64,000 nucleotides of DNA from JBMNMU01 sp050953505 (GCA_050953505.1 JBMNMU010000001.1:496001-560000); one strand, 5' to 3'; shown: positions 35,753-44,943, counted from the first letter of the stretch. Notes: a model not told the origin generated them from the sequence alone. Numbers and translations: made by a program.

Positions 35753-36415
35753 ATGCAATATTGCAATCACTGTCGAGTCAGTATCCGAGGAAATAAGGAC
35801 AGGTGTCCTTTATGTAAAAATGTGATAGCCCCAGGTGTTAAGAATAGTGCGGAAATTTACCCTAAAATTCCGTTAGAATATGAGCGGTATCTTGTGATTC
35901 GAATATTGATTTTTATTACTATTGTCACTATTGTTGTGAGCTTTGCTGTTTATAGATTGATTCCTTCAAATATAAACTGGCCTATTTTTGTGTTATTAGG
36001 CTTGCTTAGTATGTGGCTGAGCATTGCTTTTGTATTAAGAAAAAGACATAATCTTACAAAGAATATGATGTGGCTTGTCCTTCTGGCATCTGCTCTCTCT
36101 GTTCTGTGGGATTGGAGAATAGGGTGGAAGGGCTGGTCTTTAGAATATGTTATCCCCACGGTTTGTGTTGCTGTTATTGTTGCTATGTACATAACGGCAA
36201 AGGTTATGAAGCTTAGCGATAGAGATTACACAGTTTACTTCCTGTTAGGTGGATTATTTGGTATTATACCGGTAATATTTATAATATTTGAGTGGGTAAA
36301 TGTACTTTATCCATCCATTATATGCGTATCGGTAAGTATTATCTTTTTATCCGCTCTAGTCATTTTCCAAGGGGACAGTATTAAATCTGAACTTAAAAAA
36401 AAGATGCATATATAA
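35753..36415 (+). CDS. DUF6320 zinc-ribbon membrane protein
   Basis: A 220-residue protein with an N-terminal zinc ribbon (C4, C7, C18, C21 in CNHC and CPLC) followed by about six hydrophobic segments. This matches the DUF6320 family, which is found next to alpha/beta hydrolase and acyltransferase genes in Clostridia and Actinobacteria. Function is unknown; a membrane partner for the acyltransferase is plausible. The frame is open upstream through the repeat, but ATG 35753 with GGGAGGAAAGG is clearly the start. Confidence 0.8.
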   Translation: MQYCNHCRVSIRGNKDRCPLCKNVIAPGVKNSAEIYPKIPLEYERYLVIRILIFITIVTIVVSFAVYRLIPSNINWPIFVLLGLLSMWLSIAFVLRKRHNLTKNMMWLVLLASALSVLWDWRIGWKGWSLEYVIPTVCVAVIVAMYITAKVMKLSDRDYTVYFLLGGLFGIIPVIFIIFEWVNVLYPSIICVSVSIIFLSALVIFQGDSIKSELKKKMHI

Positions 36416-36420
36416 GCGGA

Positions 36421-36490
36421 CCAGCCACGGACCGAGAGATGATTGGCTGTGGCTGTGGCTACGGCCAATCATCTCTCGGTCTGTGGCTGG
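36421..36490 (+). repeat. REP-like repeat locus 4: paired inverted copy between convergent genes
   Basis: Arm one GACCGAGAGATGATTGGC (36430-36447) and its complement on arm two pair, with outer stem CCAGCCAC/GTGGCTGG. It lies between the stop of the DUF6320 gene and the stop of tmk, where it may act on both mRNA ends. Confidence 0.93.
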
Positions 36491-36521
36491 ATATTTAAAT
36501 ATCATTAGATTACAACAGGGC

Positions 36522-37145
36522 TTACTCTTGGCTCAGCATCTTCTGGCTGACCATCTTTATAATTTGATAAGAGATTTCGTCTATAGCCAATGAAGCGTCA
36601 ACAGTAAATATTCTGTCTGGATATTTTCCTTGCAAATACTCATACCCCTCCATGGCCTTTCTATAAAATTCTTTTGATTCTTTTCTAATCTTAATCTTTT
36701 TGTGGGCAACTCTTTCCGCAGCAACCTGTGGATCTAATTTGAACAAAATAGTCAAATCTGGCATACAGTCTTTGGTCAGATAGTCATTTACAAGCTCGAC
36801 ATAATCTAAGTTTCCTCTCCCAAAGCCTTGATAAGCAATACCGGAATCAATAAATCTATCTGATATGACAACATTTCCGGCTGATAAATTTGGTTTAATA
36901 ACTTGATCGATGAGTTGAGCTCTACTTGCTGCATATAAAAGCACTTCTGCCTCAGGGCTCATCTCTGGTTTACCCGACTCTAAAATAATTTGTCTAATCT
37001 TTTCCCCAAGCTCTGTTCCGCCAGGCTCTCTTGTTAAGACTACATCATAGCATTGGGATTTTAAATAGTCGACTAACAGCTCGATTTGAGTTGTTTTCCC
37101 TGCACCATCTGGACCTTCAAATGTAATAAAATAACCCTTCTTCAT
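36522..37145 (-). CDS. tmk: Thymidylate kinase
   Basis: Phosphorylates dTMP to dTDP with ATP, essential for DNA synthesis. P-loop EGPDGAGKTT is at residues 10-19, the DRF-type region reads DRFIDSGIAYQG, and TREPGGT binds substrate. Length of 207 residues is normal. The ribosome binding site GGAGGG lies 5 bp before ATG 37145. An IS21 element begins 16 bp upstream of the start codon, so the gene has been cut off from its native promoter. tmk is usually in a holB-type cluster; here it stands alone. Confidence 0.96.
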   Translation of the reverse strand: MKKGYFITFEGPDGAGKTTQIELLVDYLKSQCYDVVLTREPGGTELGEKIRQIILESGKPEMSPEAEVLLYAASRAQLIDQVIKPNLSAGNVVISDRFIDSGIAYQGFGRGNLDYVELVNDYLTKDCMPDLTILFKLDPQVAAERVAHKKIKIRKESKEFYRKAMEGYEYLQGKYPDRIFTVDASLAIDEISYQIIKMVSQKMLSQE

Positions 37146-37277
37146 AATGCCCTCCTGTACTGTTTATGGTAATCTAAAAGTACAATAAACGGCAGCCATA
37201 AATACAAAAAGTAATTGCCAGTACAAACCTAACAATATACCCTATTAAGTGACTAAAGCTTATAGGGAGGAAAGGAA

Positions 37278-38777
37278 GTGCTGACAATTACACAAGTAAA
37301 TTATATCCGAGAACTGTTCTTTTTGGAAGGGAAAACCTACTCTGAAATTAACAAAATGACCGGAAAGAACTATCGCACCATTAGGAAATATGTTGAAATG
37401 GATAATTTCAACCAGAAACACCATAAGGCCAAAAGGCCGAACAGGACTGATGTATTAAGACCTATCATCAACAAATGGCTAACTGAAGATAAATCAAGAC
37501 ATTACAAACAAAGACACACTGCAAAGAGGGTCTATGATCGACTAAAAGAAGAGCACCCTGAGATTTTAACAGTCTCAGAGAGAACCGTAAGAAATATCGT
37601 CAAAGAAGAAAGAGAAAAGGTTTTCGGATCAGATGATGCCTACCTTCTCCTTGAGCATCCAGGAGGTGAAGCCCAAGTTGACTTTGGAAGCTTTGAAGCA
37701 TTTGAAAACGGCTCTATTAAAAAGTTTCATGAGCTCATCTTGTCGTTCCCAAAATCCAATGCAGGCTTTGCAGTGGCAACCAGGAGTGAAACAAGAGAAG
37801 CCCTCCTTGAAGGCCTTGTTACAATATTTAATTTCATAGGCTATGTTCCAAGTGCGATATGGTTTGACCAAATGTCATCAGCAGCCCTTAGAACCCGAGA
37901 TGAAAAAGGTCTTGTCAAAGTAAATGACTTCGTAATGCGATTCTCTACCCATTATGGATTTAATGTTAAGTTTTGCAATTCAAACAGTGGCAATGAAAAA
38001 GGCAATGTAGAGAACAAAGTGGGTGCAATTAGGCGTAATTTGTTTGTTCCAGAGCCTACAGTCACTGACCTTGACTTATTTAACTGCCACCTTCTTAAGA
38101 AGTGTCTTAAGAGAAACAAAGAGCTTCATTACCGCTACAAAGAGCCCATAGAAAAGCTCTTTGAAGATGAAAAATCATTGATGATACCAGTTAACAAGGT
38201 TCCTTTTGATACAGCAAGGTATGAGACAAGAAAGGTAAACAAGTATGGACTTATTGAATATTCATCATGCAGTTACTCAGTAAGCCCCAAGTATGTTGGA
38301 CAATTCGTGATGCTTAAGGTAATGGCCAATGAGATAGAGATATTTTCAAAAGACCTCTCAGAAAGAATTACTGCGCATCAAAGATTGTTTGAAAAAGATG
38401 GTGAGTCAATTAATTACATAGACTTTATCGACATCATAAAGGTAAGGCCAAATGCATTGAAATACTCAGGAATCTACTCTCTGTTGCCAGATTCATGGCA
38501 GGATTACCTTCAATCCCTAGATAAGGATTCCTTTAAACAGGCCTTTGAAATCTTAAAAATGATACTCCTTGAAGACGATATGGATTATGCAGATAGGGTT
38601 CTAAGAGAAACAGCAAAGCATGATTCCAAATCACCTGAAGCCATAGGGGTAACATACAAGAGACTCAAGGAAAACAGCATAATCTATGATAGCCCAATCC
38701 AACTTCCTTCAGATTTACCTCTTTACGAGGTTGATACATCACAATACGACATACTTATGAGAGGTGGTTATCAATGA
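37278..38777 (+). CDS. istA: IS21 transposase IstA, copy 1
   Basis: A 499-residue DDE transposase. The N-terminal helix-turn-helix (about 1-45, EGKTYSEINKMTGKNYRTI) binds ends, and the integrase core carries the acidic triad in QVDFGSFE, IWFDQMS and GNVENKVG. GTG 37278 follows GGGAGGAAAGGAA. It is full length and undamaged, so it may be active. Compared with copy 2 it differs at few residues (for example RNIVKEE against RNVFKEE). It overlaps istB by 4 bp. Confidence 0.95.
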   Translation: MLTITQVNYIRELFFLEGKTYSEINKMTGKNYRTIRKYVEMDNFNQKHHKAKRPNRTDVLRPIINKWLTEDKSRHYKQRHTAKRVYDRLKEEHPEILTVSERTVRNIVKEEREKVFGSDDAYLLLEHPGGEAQVDFGSFEAFENGSIKKFHELILSFPKSNAGFAVATRSETREALLEGLVTIFNFIGYVPSAIWFDQMSSAALRTRDEKGLVKVNDFVMRFSTHYGFNVKFCNSNSGNEKGNVENKVGAIRRNLFVPEPTVTDLDLFNCHLLKKCLKRNKELHYRYKEPIEKLFEDEKSLMIPVNKVPFDTARYETRKVNKYGLIEYSSCSYSVSPKYVGQFVMLKVMANEIEIFSKDLSERITAHQRLFEKDGESINYIDFIDIIKVRPNALKYSGIYSLLPDSWQDYLQSLDKDSFKQAFEILKMILLEDDMDYADRVLRETAKHDSKSPEAIGVTYKRLKENSIIYDSPIQLPSDLPLYEVDTSQYDILMRGGYQ

Positions 38778-39490
38778 GGGAAGAGATTAGCCAATATCAA
38801 AGGAAACTAAGGCTATCAAACAGCCTTATGGAAATCTATCCGGCAATCAAAGCTCAGAGTCAAGAAGAGTTCCTTCTCAAGCTTCTAAAAGAACTCTATG
38901 AAGACCGTGAGGAGAAAAGGCGAATCAGAAACCTAAACAATGCAGGATTCCAAGTATTAAAATCCCTTAACGGGTATGATTTTTCACAAATCAGATTTCC
39001 GGAAGGCCTACAACTTCACAATGTTGAATCCTTATCCTTTCTTGAAAAGAAAGAGAATCTGATACTTTACGGATCAGTTGGAACCGGCAAGACCCATCTG
39101 TCTGTGGCTCTTGGAGTTAAAGCAATCAATCAAGGCAAGAAAGCTGTGTTTTACCGTGTTCACGACTTGATTAATGAGCTTGAATCAGACGATATGAAGA
39201 AAGTTGCTAGGACACACAAGAAAATACATCAAGCTGACCTGTTGATACTTGATGAATGGGGTTACCTTCCCCTTCATCAAGAAGGCGCCAGACTTTTGTT
39301 TGACATCATCTCATCATGTTATGAGACTAAAAGTGTTATTATCACTACTAATATTGAGTTTGGCAGGTGGAAAGGCTTCCTGTTTGATGAAAAGCTCACA
39401 GCTGCAATAGTCGATAGACTCGTACATCATTCACACATGTTGATATTTACAGGGAAAAGCTACCGTATGACAAATTCATTAATGAGGTAG
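38774..39490 (+). CDS. istB: IS21 ATP-binding helper IstB, copy 1
   Basis: A 238-residue AAA+ ATPase related to DnaC that selects target DNA and activates IstA. The Walker A motif is GSVGTGKTHLS and Walker B is LLILDEWGYLP. The start overlaps the istA stop (ATGA). It is intact and identical to copy 2 except near residues 16-17 (SNSLME against SSNLME). Confidence 0.95.
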   Translation: MREEISQYQRKLRLSNSLMEIYPAIKAQSQEEFLLKLLKELYEDREEKRRIRNLNNAGFQVLKSLNGYDFSQIRFPEGLQLHNVESLSFLEKKENLILYGSVGTGKTHLSVALGVKAINQGKKAVFYRVHDLINELESDDMKKVARTHKKIHQADLLILDEWGYLPLHQEGARLLFDIISSCYETKSVIITTNIEFGRWKGFLFDEKLTAAIVDRLVHHSHMLIFTGKSYRMTNSLMR

Positions 39491-39647
39491 TCCAGGTTGG
39501 TACTGGTAATTGCATTTTTGATTGCCAAAAGTTGCATTTTGATATTGCCAAACACATGTACTTCCTTTACGATTAGATAGCTTATTTGAGAAATGGTTTA
39601 GTTTATTTATTTCCCTCCTTACCAAGGTGTTAAATACTGCTACTTAT

Positions 39648-39676
39648 ATCATAATGCTTTTTTGTTCTGTATGCAA
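39648..39676 (-). promoter_or_regulatory. Candidate displaced native promoter of tmk
   Basis: On the minus strand, TTGCAT (39676-39671) and TATGAT (39653-39648) are separated by 17 bp and point toward the IS element and tmk. Before the IS landed this would have been about 100 bp upstream of tmk. Confidence 0.35.
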
Positions 39677-39692
39677 TATACAAGTGCAAACA

Positions 39693-39727
39693 AAAATCAA
39701 CAGGGACGAAAAAATCCCTGCTGATTT
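39693..39727 (-). terminator. Terminator of the mscS-like gene
   Basis: On the minus strand AAATCAGCAGGGA pairs with TCCCTGTTGATTT with one mismatch, followed by a T-rich run. It lies 24 bp after the mscS stop. Confidence 0.8.
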
Positions 39728-39750
39728 AGACCTTCTTTTACCTTTATCCC

Positions 39751-40986
39751 TTATTTCATTTGCTTAATATCAAAGCCTGAAGGGGCCTGGAATACTCTGA
39801 GTTGGAATTCGTCAGTACTTGCTAGTATGTGATCAAATATATCGGATTGCGTATTTTCATAATCCTTCCATACAGTTCCATTATAGAATCCATAAATCTC
39901 TAGGGGTAGCCCAAGCTCTGTAGGTTGAAGTTGTCTAACCATAAGAGTCATATCTCGGCGCATATTAGGATTGTTCATTAAATAATTTTGTATATAGATG
40001 CGAAAAACTCCAATGTTTGTGAGTTTTCTTCCATTGATGCTTAGTTCGCTGTCAACATTATGGATTTTATTGTATTCTTCTATTTCTTTTTCCTTGCTTG
40101 AGATATAGTCACTAAGATATTCAATATTTTTAAACCGTTCAATCATATCTTTTGTGCAAAACTTAATACTGTTCATATCAATGAAAATAGAGCGTTTGAT
40201 ACGGCGACCGCCTGATTCCTGCATGCCCCGCCAGTTTATAAAGGAATCAGATACCAATGCATAGGTTGGAATTGTAGTAAAGGTATTATCAAAATTTTGC
40301 ACCTTTACGCTAGTTAAGGCAACATCTAAGACAGTGCCATCTGCATTATATTTCCCCATTTCAATCCAATCGCCAATTCGGAGCATGTCATTAGAGGTTA
40401 ATTGAATGCCCGCCACAAGTCCGAGAATGGTGTCCTTGAAAACTAAAGAAAATACAGCAGTAAGTGCTCCAATACCGCTTAGCAATATGAGAGGGCTCTT
40501 TTCGATAATAATTGCGATTATTATGATAAGGGTGATGATATATACGATGATCATGACCACCTGTAACAAGCCTTTTATAGGCCTTGTTTTGGATACAGGA
40601 TAGGTTCTGTAAATATCATCTATGGTATCTAACACCGATTTAATGACAAAAGCGCTCATGATTAGAATATAGATGGATGCAAATTTTTGAATGAGTAATT
40701 CATGTTCAAAAACAGGGGCTGAAAAAAACACGATAATACCAGGGATTAATTTTGTGATCTTTGTGAAGACCTGCCGCTTGAGAGCAATATCATCCCATTT
40801 AAAACGCGATTTATAGATATATTTAGATACAACCTTATTTAAGATAGACTTGACAAGATAATATACGATAAAACAAAGGATGATAATGGCCAAAGCAATT
40901 ATTGCGGTGGTTAAATGATTTGCCAATTCATTTTCAACTCCATTGTTTATTAATATATTATATATATGCTCTTTACTGAAAAACAT
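39751..40986 (-). CDS. MscS-family mechanosensitive channel, YbdG-like
   Basis: A 411-residue inner-membrane channel that opens on osmotic downshock. It has about five membrane segments; the pore helix and beta domain are at GIGALTAVFSLVFKDTILGLVAGI and RIGDWIEM, the typical MscS core. The large C-terminal domain with an inserted region between FINWRGMQESGGRRIKR and the end resembles the YbdG/mini-conductance type. ATG 40986 follows CAGGAGGGAAAC. It is monocistronic, with a terminator. Confidence 0.9.
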   Translation of the reverse strand: MFFSKEHIYNILINNGVENELANHLTTAIIALAIIILCFIVYYLVKSILNKVVSKYIYKSRFKWDDIALKRQVFTKITKLIPGIIVFFSAPVFEHELLIQKFASIYILIMSAFVIKSVLDTIDDIYRTYPVSKTRPIKGLLQVVMIIVYIITLIIIIAIIIEKSPLILLSGIGALTAVFSLVFKDTILGLVAGIQLTSNDMLRIGDWIEMGKYNADGTVLDVALTSVKVQNFDNTFTTIPTYALVSDSFINWRGMQESGGRRIKRSIFIDMNSIKFCTKDMIERFKNIEYLSDYISSKEKEIEEYNKIHNVDSELSINGRKLTNIGVFRIYIQNYLMNNPNMRRDMTLMVRQLQPTELGLPLEIYGFYNGTVWKDYENTQSDIFDHILASTDEFQLRVFQAPSGFDIKQMK

Positions 40987-41403
40987 GTTTCCCTCCTGAG
41001 AGTTTGCTTATAGCTCCAGGTTTTAATACCTGCCGTATTGTATTATCTTACCTTTATGCTCAAGATATTTCAAGACCATGTAAAAGACATTAATATAAAA
41101 CTGACAATTATAGCCCAATAGAATAAGTGTAATGCCTGCCATATATTTCAATTTTGACATTTATACCAATATAATAACATTAGGGATTTCTGTTTCCAAG
41201 AAATTACTAACCTAAGACAGCAAATCAAGCACAAAATAGGATAGGAAAATATCCTAGTTGTACATACTGAACAAAGCATAATATGATTTTAGTTAGTATA
41301 TACAGAAAATTTAAGCAAATTTTGATTGCTTAAAATTTCCCAGTTGATATAATATATTGAAATTGGAATTTTGTATCGACAATCAAATTAAAGGAGAATT
41401 GGT
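40987..41403 (+). other. Non-coding region between mscS and nimA-like genes, with promoter
   Basis: 417 bp with no gene. TTGCTT (41326-41331) and TATAAT (41348-41353) with 16-bp spacing form a likely promoter for the nimA-like gene. The rest is AT-rich without visible repeats. Confidence 0.5.
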
Positions 41404-41871
41404 ATGAGAGAAATGCGAAGATCAGACAGAAAGCTAGGCCAAGAAGACGCATTACGTGTTTTGAAAGATGGCGAATATGGTATTCTTGCTACAGCAAACC
41501 TTCAGGGTCAGCCTTATGGCGTTCCTCTAAGCTATATTGTTAAAGATAACGCTATTTATGTCCATGGGACCAATGAAGGCAGCAGCAAATATGATAATAT
41601 TCTTGAAAACAATAAGGTCAGCTTTACTGTTGTTGGCAAAACTCAAGTTTTACATGACACATTCACCACAAATTATGAAAGCGCTATTGCTTTCGGAGAA
41701 GCCGCCGCTGTAGAGGATGAGGAAGAAAAACTAATGGCTTACAGGGAGTTCATTCAGAAATATTCAGCTGATTATCCGGAAGCAGGAGAAAAATATATAG
41801 AGGCAATGGGAAACAAAACATTAATTATAAAAATAAGCATTACTAATTTAACGGGAAAAAGAAGAAAATAA
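41404..41871 (+). CDS. Pyridoxamine-5'-phosphate-oxidase-fold flavoprotein, NimA-like
   Basis: A 155-residue split-barrel FMN-binding protein. The start MREMRRSDRKL, the GEYGILATANLQGQPYGVPLSY strand pair and IYVHGTNEGSSKYDNI fit the family that includes NimA nitroimidazole-resistance proteins. It may reduce nitro compounds or flavin-linked substrates; nitroimidazole resistance should not be assumed. ATG 41404 follows AAAGGAGAATTGGT. It is followed 29 bp later by an MFS carrier, possibly in one transcript. Confidence 0.85.
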   Translation: MREMRRSDRKLGQEDALRVLKDGEYGILATANLQGQPYGVPLSYIVKDNAIYVHGTNEGSSKYDNILENNKVSFTVVGKTQVLHDTFTTNYESAIAFGEAAAVEDEEEKLMAYREFIQKYSADYPEAGEKYIEAMGNKTLIIKISITNLTGKRRK

Positions 41872-41900
41872 AATAATATATAGAGCAAAGGAAATATAAC

Positions 41901-43139
41901 ATGAATATAAAAAAAATTATAACTGTGATTGTAGCAATGATAATGCTTCTTTGCCTTGGATTGATTTATGGCTGGTCCATATTTGTTGCACCACTAGAAG
42001 CTGAATTTGGTTGGTCTAGGGCACAGACATCCTTGACATTTACGATTTCCATGGCAATGTTTTGCATTGCAGGACTCATCGCAGGAGTTTTAAGCAGAAA
42101 AAAAGTAAAGCCCTTTTTGCAAATGGTATCCGCCGGCATCATTTTACTAATAGGCTTTGTACTAGCCAGCTATTCTACAGAACTAATTCATTTTTATTTG
42201 GCATATGGTGTATTATGTGGGGCTGGTGTTGGATTCACCTATAATATTCTAATTAGTGCTGTAAGCAAGCTGTTCCCTGACAAACAAGGATTTATATCCG
42301 GTATTTTGATGATGAGCTTTGGATTTGGCGGGTTAGTACTAGGCTCAATTTGCTCCATGCTTATTACAACAGTAGGCTGGAGAGAAATGTTCAAAGTCAT
42401 AGGAATAGCCATAGGGCTAATTGTTATAGTAAGTTCTGTTATATTGAAAATCACATTGGCTCAAGAGTCTAATGAGAGTGCAACAATCCAAACTAAAGAA
42501 AAGCAAGCTAATCCAGAGAAAAATAGTAATGACATGACGACCAAGGAAATGGTTAAGGACGGCACCTTCAAAATCTTGTACCTCTGGCTTGTGGTCTTAA
42601 GCTCAGCAGGTCTTCTAATTATTGGCCATATTGGGCCTTTAGCAGGGGAGCTTGGAGCAAGTGCAACGGTCATCGTTTGGGCTGTTGGCATGGTTTCAAT
42701 TTTCAACGGATTAGGAAGAGTTCTTTGCGGAATTAGCTATGATAAGATGGGTGCACCAAAGACACTATGGACTATCAGTGCCTGTTTAGTCATTGCGTCG
42801 ATACTTCTTACCGTTGCTGTGAATATGGGTAGCCTGCCATTATTGCTAGTTGGAAGTGCTGCTCTAGGGATTTCATATGGAGGAAGCCCTACATCAACCT
42901 CTGCATTGGCAAACAGATTATATGGTTCTAAAAACTTTTCCAGTAATTTCAGCATACTGGTAACCAATTTGTTACCGGCAGCCATCATAGGGCCCAACCT
43001 GGCAAGCTTTCTGCAGGGTGGATCTGGCTCTTACCATACAACGTTGTATGCATTGATAGTTCTTGCTATAATTGGTGTAGTGCTATGTCTAGCTATAACA
43101 AAGAGCATGGAAAAGAAAAAATCTCATGAATATATTTAA
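41901..43139 (+). CDS. MFS transporter, OFA (oxalate/formate antiporter) family
   Basis: A 412-residue transporter with 12 predicted membrane helices and a soluble loop near residues 190-215 between the two halves. The start LGLIYGWSIFVAPLEAEFGWSRAQTSL is characteristic of OFA carriers, which exchange small mono- or dicarboxylates. The substrate is unclear. The gene lies between a flavoprotein and the hydrogenase-maturation genes, but functional linkage is only guessed. Confidence 0.87.
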   Translation: MNIKKIITVIVAMIMLLCLGLIYGWSIFVAPLEAEFGWSRAQTSLTFTISMAMFCIAGLIAGVLSRKKVKPFLQMVSAGIILLIGFVLASYSTELIHFYLAYGVLCGAGVGFTYNILISAVSKLFPDKQGFISGILMMSFGFGGLVLGSICSMLITTVGWREMFKVIGIAIGLIVIVSSVILKITLAQESNESATIQTKEKQANPEKNSNDMTTKEMVKDGTFKILYLWLVVLSSAGLLIIGHIGPLAGELGASATVIVWAVGMVSIFNGLGRVLCGISYDKMGAPKTLWTISACLVIASILLTVAVNMGSLPLLLVGSAALGISYGGSPTSTSALANRLYGSKNFSSNFSILVTNLLPAAIIGPNLASFLQGGSGSYHTTLYALIVLAIIGVVLCLAITKSMEKKKSHEYI

Positions 43140-43209
43140 GTGATGATTATGACTTTGTACTAAGGGTATGTAAGAATAGATTTTAAATAATTTGGTGAAG
43201 GAGGGGACT

Positions 43210-43449
43210 ATGGAAAAAAGAGTAGCCATTATTGCAATTATTGCTGAAAATAACCAATGTGCTGAGCAGATTAATGCCTTACTTCACGATTATGGTTCGT
43301 ATATATTAGGGCGTATGGGCATACCTTACCGAGAGAAAGGGTTACATATTATTAGCGTTGCTATTGATGCTCCACAAGATGAAATCAATTCTCTAGCCGG
43401 AAAAATAGGAAGAATCAAAGGAGTAACTGCTAAGACCTTGTATTCGTAA
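43210..43449 (+). CDS. TM1266-family putative iron-only hydrogenase regulator
   Basis: A 79-residue protein with a ferredoxin-like fold resembling NikR/ACT C-terminal domains (MEKRVAIIAIIAENNQ, YLREKGLHIISVAIDA-type strand). This family is consistently next to hydE, hydF and hydG and is presumed to regulate them or sense a metal. I chose ATG 43210 because GAAGGAGGGG precedes it; an in-frame GTG at 43192 overlaps that site. It lies 260 bp before hydF, with a structured leader between. Confidence 0.85.
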   Translation: MEKRVAIIAIIAENNQCAEQINALLHDYGSYILGRMGIPYREKGLHIISVAIDAPQDEINSLAGKIGRIKGVTAKTLYS

Positions 43450-43710
43450 ACGGAAAGGTAAAAATAACAAGATAGCACCTTATCAGAAACAACTTAATAA
43501 AACAACATATCACCTGACGTCGAAAAGTATTTTGAGACGAAAGATAGATATCGCTTTATATTCTTATCAAATTGCCAAGTGTTTGATAAGCAGAATTAGT
43601 GTTATTATTTACCATATCGATTTGGTAAATATTTCGTAATTCAAATGTATGATAGCCATATCCGTCGGGTGTGGCTATTTTTTAATTTAAGCCCAAAGGA
43701 GGTTATAAAA
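43450..43710 (+). promoter_or_regulatory. Multi-hairpin leader upstream of hydF ending in a terminator-like stem
   Basis: Three exact or near-exact stems occur in a row: CTTATCAAA/TTTGATAAG (43563-43571 and 43582-43590), ATTTACC/GGTAAAT (43607-43613 and 43624-43630) and ATAGCCATA/TGTGGCTAT (43652-43660 and 43670-43678) followed by a T run, 28 bp before the hydF ATG. The last stem has the form of an intrinsic terminator, so attenuation or riboswitch control of hydF is possible. A promoter-like TTGAGA-N17-TTTATA (43532-43560) overlaps the first stem. No known riboswitch consensus was recognised. Confidence 0.5.
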
Positions 43711-44943
43711 ATGGGGATGAACAATACCCCTTCTGCAGATCGTGTACATATCGGATTTTTTGGCCGGAGAAATGCGGGAAAATCTAGTATTGTCAATGCG
43801 TTTACAGGTCAGGATCTGGCGCTGATATCCGATATGAAAGGCACCACTACGGACCCGGTATATAAAGCTATGGAGCTGCTCCCTATGGGACCGGTTGTAA
43901 TCATCGATACGCCAGGATTTGATGATGAGGGGAAGCTTGGGATGTTACGTGTACAGAGGACGAAGCAGGTTCTCAACCGAACAGATGTTGCTATTTTAGT
44001 AACGGATGTTACAGAAGGAATAGGAGAATGCGAAAGGGAGCTTATTGATCTGTTTAAGCAAAAGGATATTCCCTATCTTATTGCCTACAACAAATCCGAT
44101 CTGGCAGAAGCTCCTCCCGAGGCCCCGTTGAATGGAATTTATACATGTGCCATTGACCATACGGGCATTAATGAACTTAAGGAGAAGGTTGCCAGCCTGG
44201 TTGCTGCTGAGGACAACAAATCACGTATTGTTGGGGATCTTATCCATCCTGGGGACATAGTAGTGTTGGTTACTCCTATTGACGAAGCGGCACCTAAGGG
44301 ACGCCTTATTCTTCCTCAACAGCAGACTATAAGGGATATCTTGGAGGAGAATGCTATCTGTATGGTGACAAAGGAAAGCCAGCTGAAGGAAACCCTACAA
44401 AAGCTAGGACGGAAGCCTGCAATGGTTATTACGGATAGTCAAGTGTTTGCCCAGGTTTCAGCTGAAACTCCGCTGGAAATACCCCTAACATCATTCTCTA
44501 TATTAATGGCAAGATACAAAGGTTTTCTTCATACGGCTGTGCGGGGTATCGCTGAGGTAGAAAGGTTAAAGGATGGTGATACGATTTTGATAACCGAAGG
44601 CTGCACCCACCATAGACAATGCGATGACATAGGTAGTGTGAAAATACCGGCATGGTTAAGAGGGTATACGGGTAAGACCTTTAATGTAAAGACAGTCTCA
44701 GGCAGGGATTTCCCTGAAGACCTTTCGGCTTATTCTCTCATTATACATTGTGGGGGGTGCATGTTAACAGAACGGGAAGTACGTTACCGTATGAAATGTG
44801 CGGAGGATCAGAAGGTGCCATTTACAAATTATGGGGTTGCCATCGCCTATATGAAAGGCATTTTAAAGCGCAGTCTTGAAATTTTTCCAGACCTGCTTGT
44901 AGAAATCGGAGGGGGCGGTTTAGCCTGTAACAACAATGAATAA
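43711..44943 (+). CDS. hydF: [FeFe]-hydrogenase maturation GTPase HydF
   Basis: HydF is the scaffold that carries the 2Fe precursor and delivers it to HydA. The GTPase domain has P-loop GRRNAGKS at residues 18-25 and YNKSD. The C-terminal cluster ligands are CTHH and HCGGC, a CxH...CxxC arrangement. Length is 410 residues. I chose ATG 43711 behind AAAGGAGG rather than the longer frame from 43645, which lies inside the leader hairpin. It overlaps hydE by 8 bp. Confidence 0.95.
   Translation: MGMNNTPSADRVHIGFFGRRNAGKSSIVNAFTGQDLALISDMKGTTTDPVYKAMELLPMGPVVIIDTPGFDDEGKLGMLRVQRTKQVLNRTDVAILVTDVTEGIGECERELIDLFKQKDIPYLIAYNKSDLAEAPPEAPLNGIYTCAIDHTGINELKEKVASLVAAEDNKSRIVGDLIHPGDIVVLVTPIDEAAPKGRLILPQQQTIRDILEENAICMVTKESQLKETLQKLGRKPAMVITDSQVFAQVSAETPLEIPLTSFSILMARYKGFLHTAVRGIAEVERLKDGDTILITEGCTHHRQCDDIGSVKIPAWLRGYTGKTFNVKTVSGRDFPEDLSAYSLIIHCGGCMLTEREVRYRMKCAEDQKVPFTNYGVAIAYMKGILKRSLEIFPDLLVEIGGGGLACNNNE

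Larger units (their letters stand above)
37162..39556 (+). mobile_element. IS21-family insertion sequence, copy 1 (2395 bp)
   Basis: The element runs from GTTTATGGTAATC to CCAAACACA with istA and istB inside. It shares the same 2395-bp length and near identity with the second copy at 50361-52755. Flanks show a 6-bp target duplication TGTACT (37156-37161 and 39557-39562). Internal subterminal repeats typical of IS21 are present, for example GTAATTGCCAGTACAAACC at 37211-37229 and its inverted relative at 39495-39513. Confidence 0.95.

Noticed and set aside
41404..41871. Nitroimidazole resistance determinant
   Set aside because: The protein belongs to a broad flavoprotein fold; sequence alone does not justify a resistance claim.
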